A stretch of 43,095 nt of DNA from the NCBI GenBank assembly GCA_019239975.1, contig JAFAZE010000050.1, positions 1-43,095 of the forward strand. Reading direction: 5' to 3'. This DNA is from Streptosporangiaceae bacterium (GTDB lineage: Bacteria > Actinomycetota > Actinomycetes > Streptosporangiales > Streptosporangiaceae). Below the pieces are notes generated by a model. The model was not told the origin of the DNA. It searched no databases and was given only the letters and a program-made list of their open reading frames with translations. Made by a program: the position numbers and the translations under genes. Positions 38,446 to 43,095 of the stretch are shown here, piece after piece (position 1 is the stretch's first letter; each line of letters begins with the position of its first letter).

Positions 38446-39606
38446 GTGAGCCTCACCGTACTAACGAGCGGACCATCGCTGGCAGATCAGATGACGGACC
38501 TCGTGGCGCTCGGGCGAGCGCGGGGGGCCGTGACGATGGGGGATATCACCTCGGCCATGGACCGGGCCGAGCTGTCCGCCGACGCACTCGACGGGGTGGT
38601 GCGGCTGCTGGCGGACGAGGGCATCGAGGTGCTGGAGGCGTCGCCGGACGAAGAACCGGACGTCCGGCTGCCCGAGGAGTCCGAGGGCGGCCGGCGGGCG
38701 GCCACCAGCGACCTGGTGCGGATCTACCTGCGGGAGATCGGCCGGGTTCCGCTGCTGACCGCCGAGGACGAGGTGGAGCTGGCCAAGTCGATCGAGGCCG
38801 GGCTGTTCGCCGAGGAGAAGCTGAACGGCGGGTACCCGCTGCTCGGCGCCGAGCGCGCCGACCTGGAGCTGCTTGTCGCGGACGGGGTGCGCTGCAAGCA
38901 GCGGCTGATCGAGGCGAACCTCCGGCTCGTCGTGTCGATAGCCAAGCGCTACATCGGCCGCGGGCTCGTGTTCCTCGACCTGATCCAGGAGGGCAACCTC
39001 GGCCTGATCCGCGCGGTCGAGAAATTCGACTACACCAGGGGCTACAAGTTCTCCACCTACGCGACGTGGTGGATCAGGCAGGCCATCACCCGGGCGATCG
39101 CCGACCAGGCCCGCACCATCCGTGTCCCGGTGCACATGGTGGAGACCATCAACAAGCTGGCCCGGATCCAGCGCCAGCTCCACCAGGAACTCGGCCGTGA
39201 GGCGACCACCGAGGAGATAGCCGCCGAGCTGGGCATCGAAGTCGAGCGGGTCGCCGAGATCCAGCGGATCGCCCAGGAGCCGGTATCCCTGCAGTCGCCG
39301 ATCGGCGAGGAAGAATCCGATCTCGGCGACTTCATCGAGGACGCGGACGCCGTGGTGCCGATCGAGGCCGCGGCGTTCATCATGCTGCAGGACCAGCTGG
39401 AGCGCGTGCTCGACGAGCTGTCGGAGCGGGAGCAGCGGATCATCCAGCTCCGCTTCGGCCTCACCGACGGGCATCCGCGGACGCTGGAGGAGGTCGGCAG
39501 GGAGTTCGGCGTCACCCGCGAGCGGATCCGGCAGATCGAATCCAAGACCCTCGCCAAGCTCCGTCACCCCAGCCGCGCACTCCTCCTCCGCGAATACCTC
39601 GACTGA
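38446..39606 (+). CDS. RNA polymerase sigma-70 factor, SigA/RpoD-like (group 1 or 2)
   Basis: 386 residues. Region 1.2 is [20 protein letters not shown]. Region 2 contains [20 protein letters not shown] and [20 protein letters not shown], with a -10-recognition helix like that of housekeeping sigma. Region 3 is [13 protein letters not shown] onward. Region 4.2 is [20 protein letters not shown]. The N-terminus is shorter than in the ~500-residue HrdB type, so this could be the principal sigma or a close paralogue. GTG 38446 is 7 nt after CACACT, a weak -10-like match. Its location after dnaG favours a principal-type role. Confidence 0.88.
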   Translation: MSLTVLTSGPSLADQMTDLVALGRARGAVTMGDITSAMDRAELSADALDGVVRLLADEGIEVLEASPDEEPDVRLPEESEGGRRAATSDLVRIYLREIGRVPLLTAEDEVELAKSIEAGLFAEEKLNGGYPLLGAERADLELLVADGVRCKQRLIEANLRLVVSIAKRYIGRGLVFLDLIQEGNLGLIRAVEKFDYTRGYKFSTYATWWIRQAITRAIADQARTIRVPVHMVETINKLARIQRQLHQELGREATTEEIAAELGIEVERVAEIQRIAQEPVSLQSPIGEEESDLGDFIEDADAVVPIEAAAFIMLQDQLERVLDELSEREQRIIQLRFGLTDGHPRTLEEVGREFGVTRERIRQIESKTLAKLRHPSRALLLREYLD

Positions 39607-39639
39607 CCCAGGTTCCGCTGTCCGCCGGCAGTCGCAGTA

Positions 39640-39960
39640 CGGCGCCTGGACCCCGAGCGCGCCCCGTGCGCCGCGATCGGTCCGGTGCACCCGTGCATCC
39701 CCTGGGCCGCCGTGGCCCCGATGCGTCCTGTGCGTCCCCTGGACCGATGTGGGCCCGTGCGCCCCTCCGTTCGACGGGCCCGGTGCGCCCGCTGCGTCCC
39801 GATGGTCCAGTGTGTGCCGCAGGAGCCAACAGACCCGTGCGCCATTTGAGCCGGTGCGCCGCGATGGGCCTGTTGTGCCGTTCTGGGCCCTGGGTGACCG
39901 CGCGCTCCTGCGTCGGTGGGCGTGGTGTGCGCCGTATTGACCCGCCGTTTCCACCACGCG
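39640..39960. repeat. Degenerate GTGCGCC-type repeat region
   Basis: More than ten loosely repeated units of about 18-22 nt around GTGCGCCGCGATGGGCC or GTGCGTCCCCTGGACC fill the region after the sigma gene. Frames through it read as Gly/His/Thr/Arg-rich repeats without a domain. I treat it as noncoding. Confidence 0.65.
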
Positions 39961-39980
39961 TCAGCCGCCTGCGGCATGAT

Positions 39981-40015
39981 GGAAAGTTCGGTGTCATATA
40001 CGACCCTTAACTTCC
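39981..40015 (+). repeat. Dispersed GGAAA...TTCC repeat, copy C
   Basis: 35 bp from GGAAA to TTCC with the core GGTGTCATATACGACCC, nearly identical to copy B. It lies upstream of the NAD(P)-binding gene. No second unit is found at 63 bp. Confidence 0.85.
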
Positions 40016-40136
40016 ACGAAGCGCGAACATTGAACTCCTTCGTTCCCCGCAGCCCCTGCCATACCGCAACCAACTGATCTTCCACGAGTTCCATATAGTA
40101 TGAATCTCGTATCATATCGTGCGAAGAGGATGACGC

Positions 40137-40772
40137 ATGAAGCTCACCGTGTTCGGGGCGACCGGCGGGACCGGCGCCGAGCTGATCCGCCAGGCGATCG
40201 AGGCCCAGCACGACGTGCTCGCCGTCGTCCGCGATCCTGCGCGGCTGCGGGCCGCAGCGAGCCCACACCTGCACGTGATGACGGCCGACGTGATGCAGCC
40301 CGCCGCGATCCAGGATGCCGTAGCCGGGCGCGACGCGGTCATCTCGGCGCTCGGCTCGCGCAACCCCCGCGCGAAGACCACCGTCTGCGCCGACAGCGCC
40401 CGCAGCATCGTCACGGCGATGCGGGCGGCGGGCTCGCGGCGGCTGCTGGTCGTGAGCGGCAGCGGCGCGGTGGACGCCGGGGACAGCGCCCTGCTCCGCT
40501 ATGTCGGCAAGCCGGCCGCGAAGCTCTTTCTCAAGCATCAGTTCGCCGATTTCCGCGCGATGGAGGACATCGTGCGCGGCAGCGGCCTGAACTGGACGAT
40601 CGTCCGGCCGCCGCGGCTGAACAACCGGCCGTTCACGGCCAGATACCAGGTCAGGCGCGATATGAACGTGCGCGGAAGCTACGTCATCTCCCGGGCCGAC
40701 CTGGCCGCCGCGCTCCTCGCTTTCGCAGCGGACACCGGCAGCTACCATGCCGCGTTCGGCGTGGCCAGGTAG
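40137..40772 (+). CDS. NAD(P)-binding oxidoreductase of the NmrA/atypical SDR type
   Basis: 211 residues. The Rossmann motif is MKLTVFGATGGTGAELIRQA. Typical later blocks are DAVISALGSRNPR, RLLVVSGSGAV and LNWTIVRPPRLNNRP. It belongs to the NAD(P)H-binding family that includes flavin/biliverdin reductase-like proteins and NmrA-type sensors. Substrate unknown. AGAGGA lies 7 nt before the ATG. The upstream stretch 40085-40120 is AT-rich with TATAGT and TATCAT hexamers and partial GTATNA repeats, so it may hold a regulated promoter. Confidence 0.87.
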   Translation: MKLTVFGATGGTGAELIRQAIEAQHDVLAVVRDPARLRAAASPHLHVMTADVMQPAAIQDAVAGRDAVISALGSRNPRAKTTVCADSARSIVTAMRAAGSRRLLVVSGSGAVDAGDSALLRYVGKPAAKLFLKHQFADFRAMEDIVRGSGLNWTIVRPPRLNNRPFTARYQVRRDMNVRGSYVISRADLAAALLAFAADTGSYHAAFGVAR

Positions 40773-40804
40773 CATCGCCCCCGTGGCCAGCTAGCCTCAG
40801 CAGG

Positions 40805-41128
40805 TCAGTTCGGCATGTTGCCGTCCGTGTAGCGCGCGCCGTTGACCGCGGCGCCGTCGTCGTTCCTGGCACCCCGCCCGGGGAAGTGGTCGAAGCGGCC
40901 GCCCGCCTTGTTCTTCGCGGACTCGACGAGCCTCGGGACCTGGGACGCCGCCGTCTTGGTGATTTCCGTGGTCTTGGTGGTTACGGTCCGCGTGGCCTGC
41001 TGCACAGCAGGGCTCTGCGCCGCCTGGCGGCCGTACTTCATCAACTGCTCATAACGTTCCCGGCCAGCCCGCGCGCCGACGACGAAGCCGACGGCGAACC
41101 CGGCGATGAACGTGGCCCGGTATCGCAT
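40805..41128 (-). CDS. YtxH-like small membrane-associated protein
   Basis: 107 residues. The N-terminus RATFIAGFAVGFVVGARAGR is a hydrophobic glycine-rich segment like the YtxH domain. Then come a polar helical part (YEQLMKYGRQAAQ, TRTVTTKTTEITKTAASQ) and a disordered tail. Probably a membrane-tethered stress or envelope protein; the role is not established. ATG 41128 has GGAAGGGG close upstream. The gene is convergent with the NAD(P)-binding gene. Confidence 0.8.
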   Translation of the reverse strand: MRYRATFIAGFAVGFVVGARAGRERYEQLMKYGRQAAQSPAVQQATRTVTTKTTEITKTAASQVPRLVESAKNKAGGRFDHFPGRGARNDDGAAVNGARYTDGNMPN

Positions 41129-41278
41129 CTGGCACCCCTTCCATGCATGACGTGTGCGCATGACCTTCCCGTTACGGGGGAGACTACTCATCCACGGTGC
41201 CACCTGCGCGCAGGCACCCCATCAGGTGCGCTAACCTTGTCCGCAGCACGAATGAGCCAGCGGCTCCAGTGCTGGCAG

Positions 41279-41351
41279 TCCCGCGTAGCTCAATCGGCAG
41301 AGCGTCCGGCTGTTAACCGGCAGGTTATAGGTTCGAGTCCTATCGCGGGAG
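41279..41351 (+). tRNA. tRNA-Asn (anticodon GTT)
   Basis: 73 nt. The acceptor arms TCCCGCG and CGCGGGA pair fully. The anticodon loop is CTGTTAA with GTT at 41312-41314, the D arm contains AGCTCAATCGGCAGAGC, and the T arm contains GGTTCGAGTCC. CCA is not encoded. Mobile-element debris follows directly, so this gene may be an integration site. Confidence 0.95.
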
Positions 41352-41629
41352 CCGAAAAGTGTCGTCTGACCTGCGGTTTCTGTTCCCGCAGGATTATCCC
41401 GGGGCCTCACCGGACGCGCGCAGGTTGTGTTAGCTTACGTTGATCATGGCGGTCTGTGGGTTCGCGAGCACCAGGATGAGGCAGCGGGCCGGGTTGCGGC
41501 CAAGTCGCCTGCGGTTGTGCCATAACCTGCCGGACCGTAACCGGCCTGTCATTTGAGTCGGCCGTGGCCAAACGATTTTCCATAGCGGGGGTTACCGGGC
41601 CTGGTCATCCTGCGGCTGGTGAGTTATGC
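41352..41629. other. Spacer between tRNA-Asn and the transposase relic
   Basis: About 280 bp without a recognisable gene. I looked for a second copy of the tRNA 3' end as an attachment site and saw none in the window. Confidence 0.5.
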
Positions 41630-41996
41630 CGGAGGTATGAGGTATCCGATGGCGGCGGGCTGGACGCGGCGGAGCGGGCCCGCCGGAAGCAGGCCCGGCT
41701 GGCTGCAGCGGACCTGATCGAGGCGGGGGTCAGTGAGGAGGAGATCGCCCGGCGGTTCCGGGTGTCGCTCATGTCGGTGAGCCGGTGGCGGCGTGCCCTG
41801 GCGGCCGGGCGGCCGGGCGGCGCTGGCCTCGAAGGAGGCTGGCGGTGCCCGGTGCAAGCTCGCCCCGGCCCAGGTGGCCGAGCTGGAGGCGGTGCTGGAT
41901 GCCGGGCCGGCCTCCTGGGGCTGGGTGGACCAGTGCTGGACGCTGACCCGGATCGCGGAGCTGATCCGGCGTGAAGCGCCTGGTCAGCGCTGTTAG
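41630..41996 (+). mobile_element. IS630-family transposase relic, frameshifted and truncated
   Basis: The frame reads [20 protein letters not shown], then [20 protein letters not shown] and [12 protein letters not shown], the helix-turn-helix start of IS630-type transposases. Near 41805-41820, in a GGCCGGGC duplication, it shifts frame and continues as [20 protein letters not shown], then [20 protein letters not shown]. It stops at 41996, before any DDE catalytic residue. Only the N-terminal third remains, so it cannot be active. Confidence 0.75.
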
Positions 41997-42450
41997 TATC
42001 GCCTGCAGCCGCTGGCCCGGGGGAGTGCGGGACGCTGACGCGGGGTGGTGCTGGTCCCGCCGTGGATGAGCTGCCGGGCGTCAACCGGTTTGTCGTCCCG
42101 GGCTTGTCCCGTTCTTATTAGTGGTTTCACCTGGAGCTATAACTGCGAGGCAAAGGGAGTAGGCCTGGGCGGGCGATCACGGGGAAACGGCGGCGACACC
42201 TGGCGCTGTTCAGGGGGCCGTGCAGCAGCGCCAGTCTGTTGCCGGGCGCCATCGCCTACCTGGCCGCAGGCATGTTGCTGCTGTGGCGAACGCCTTTGCA
42301 GAGCCTGGTACGGCTGAGGCCGCGCGGGTGCCGAATGCTTGCCGGGTGAGTGTGATGATCATGCGGGACGTCGGCAGCCGACAGAGCGGTGCCTGGCCGT
42401 GACAGGGATCCAGGCTCACAAGTCGTGCCGTGGAGAACGTTCACCACGTA
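41997..42450. other. Decayed mobile-element region without an intact gene
   Basis: Base composition is lower in GC than around it. No frame keeps a domain. Short frames on both strands are interrupted. It is bounded by the transposase relic and the inverted repeat at 42451. Confidence 0.45.
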
Positions 42451-42520
42451 GAAAGTGCTCCTCGAACCCTGACAACAAGGACTTCAGACACCCTCACTGT
42501 CCCAGCTCAGGAGCACTTTC
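42451..42520. repeat. 12-bp inverted repeat, possible MITE or IS end
   Basis: GAAAGTGCTCCT (42451-42462) and AGGAGCACTTTC (42509-42520) are perfect inverted copies 46 nt apart. The size and the flanking debris suggest a miniature element or an IS terminal structure. Confidence 0.6.
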
Positions 42521-42610
42521 TTCATTCAGGCGCGCCGTACAGAGCCAGACCCGGATGAAAAGACAGGGCGAACCGTAAGGAGCCTGATCGCCAGTGCCAA
42601 TAGTCGAGTG

Positions 42611-42717
42611 ACCTGCGAGTAAAGCGTATCTTCGCAGGTGCCGACCCGTTGAGATTCGTTGTCGGCCGCGAATATGCCCCAACATAACAAACGCGAATAT
42701 GGCCCCCAACAAACAAA
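42611..42717. repeat. Inverted repeat and direct repeats upstream of the ABC gene
   Basis: ACCTGCGA (42611-42618) and TCGCAGGT (42632-42639) are a perfect 8-bp inverted repeat with a 13-nt spacer. Two direct copies of about 24 nt starting GCGAATATG and containing CCCCAACA and AACAAA lie at 42668-42690 and 42693-42717. They could be regulator sites for the gene at 42785. Confidence 0.6.
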
Positions 42718-42784
42718 GCGGTCAGGCCTCAGACCGCTGTAATCTGGGTCTCCAGCCCCGGCCAGCCCCAAGGAGGCGGGTTCC

Positions 42785-43095
42785 ATGCTGGACAACTTCC
42801 GGCAGCGTACGGCATCGAGTAGCACGGCCACCGCCCCCGTGGCGCGCGGAGACGGGCGGATCGAGGCGAGGGAGCTCTACAAGTGGTTCCCCGGTGGCAT
42901 CGTCCTTGAGGATGTCAGCCTGACCGTCGGCTCCGGCGAGTTCGTGTGCATCGTAGGTCCGTCCGGATGCGGTAAGACCACGCTGCTGCGGCTCATGGCG
43001 GGGCTGGCCGAGATCGACCATGGCAGCGTGTCGGTGGGTGGCATCCCCGTCACCGGGTCCAGTCCCTCAGTGGCGGTGGTGTTCCAGCACTTCGG
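42785..43095 (+). CDS. ABC transporter ATP-binding protein, nitrate/sulfonate/taurine type (partial)
   Basis: The first 103 codons are present; the gene runs off the window. Walker A is GPSGCGKTTLLRLMAGL and the Q-loop is VVFQHFG. The start IEARELYKWFPGGIVLEDVS and the spacing resemble the SsuB/TauB/NrtD group that imports sulfonates, nitrate or similar solutes with a periplasmic-type binding protein. Substrate cannot be set without the rest of the operon. AAGGAGG (42770-42776) lies 8 nt before the ATG. TAATCT at 42740 is a possible -10. Confidence 0.9.
   Translation, partial: MLDNFRQRTASSSTATAPVARGDGRIEARELYKWFPGGIVLEDVSLTVGSGEFVCIVGPSGCGKTTLLRLMAGLAEIDHGSVSVGGIPVTGSSPSVAVVFQHF

Noticed and set aside
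41279..41351. A duplicated tRNA-Asn 3' end as attachment site inside the window
   Set aside because: I found no second copy of the T-arm and acceptor sequence downstream within the window.

Overview
The window is a very GC-rich stretch of chromosome from an actinobacterium. The gene order lepA, hemW, hrcA, dnaJ, rsmE, phoH, ybeY, corC, era, recO, uppS, glyS, dgt, dnaG matches the conserved block known from Mycobacterium and Streptomyces. A leuA between era and recO, a SigE-family ECF sigma factor with a membrane-anchored partner, and relics of secreted beta-propeller-like and golvesin-like proteins point to a filamentous, Streptosporangiales- or Streptomyces-like organism. The genus cannot be fixed from this sequence. 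Most assigned genes are housekeeping.

Layout. 1-411: simple repeats and the lepA leader. 412-9835: lepA, a DUF1707/DUF4190 membrane protein, hemW, a DUF3097-DUF4870 operon, hrcA with a CIRCE operator, dnaJ and rsmE. 9403-11524: an ECF sigma factor and a membrane protein with an extracellular Ser/Thr/Pro tail, both on the minus strand. 12239-18175: HIT, phoH, ybeY, corC/CNNM, a cytidine-deaminase-like gene and era. 18180-23602: a GNAT gene, leuA behind a Leu-rich leader peptide, recO, uppS and a DUF6703 membrane protein. 24211-31037: glyS, a 6PGDH-like gene, a collapsed pseudogene, ppdK and dgt. 31119-36371: accessory insert (FAD reductase, HAD hydrolase with a DUF1089 stub, penicillin-acylase family protein). 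36429-39606: dnaG and a SigA-like sigma factor. 40137-43095: an NAD(P)-binding protein, a YtxH-like protein, tRNA-Asn, insertion-sequence debris and the start of an ABC ATPase gene.

Three patterns cut across the genes. First, I find only six in-frame TTA codons in the assigned genes. All six lie at or close to the point where the protein's recognisable part ends (DUF1707 protein, hemW, dnaJ, rsmE, DUF6703, HAD), and five of the reading frames then run on as low-complexity tails. Second, about ten genes have a -10-like hexamer exactly 6 or 7 nt before the start codon, which is the layout of leaderless mRNAs. Third, the intergenic regions carry two dispersed palindromic repeat families: a 35-bp GGAAA...TTCC element (four copies, two with a second unit 63 bp downstream) and a GGGGCC...TTGGCGCA...GGCCCC element (three loci).

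Likely regulation: HrcA represses its own operon through CIRCE; leuA appears to be controlled by attenuation; many housekeeping genes have their own leaderless promoter although they lie in what looks like one long co-directional array.
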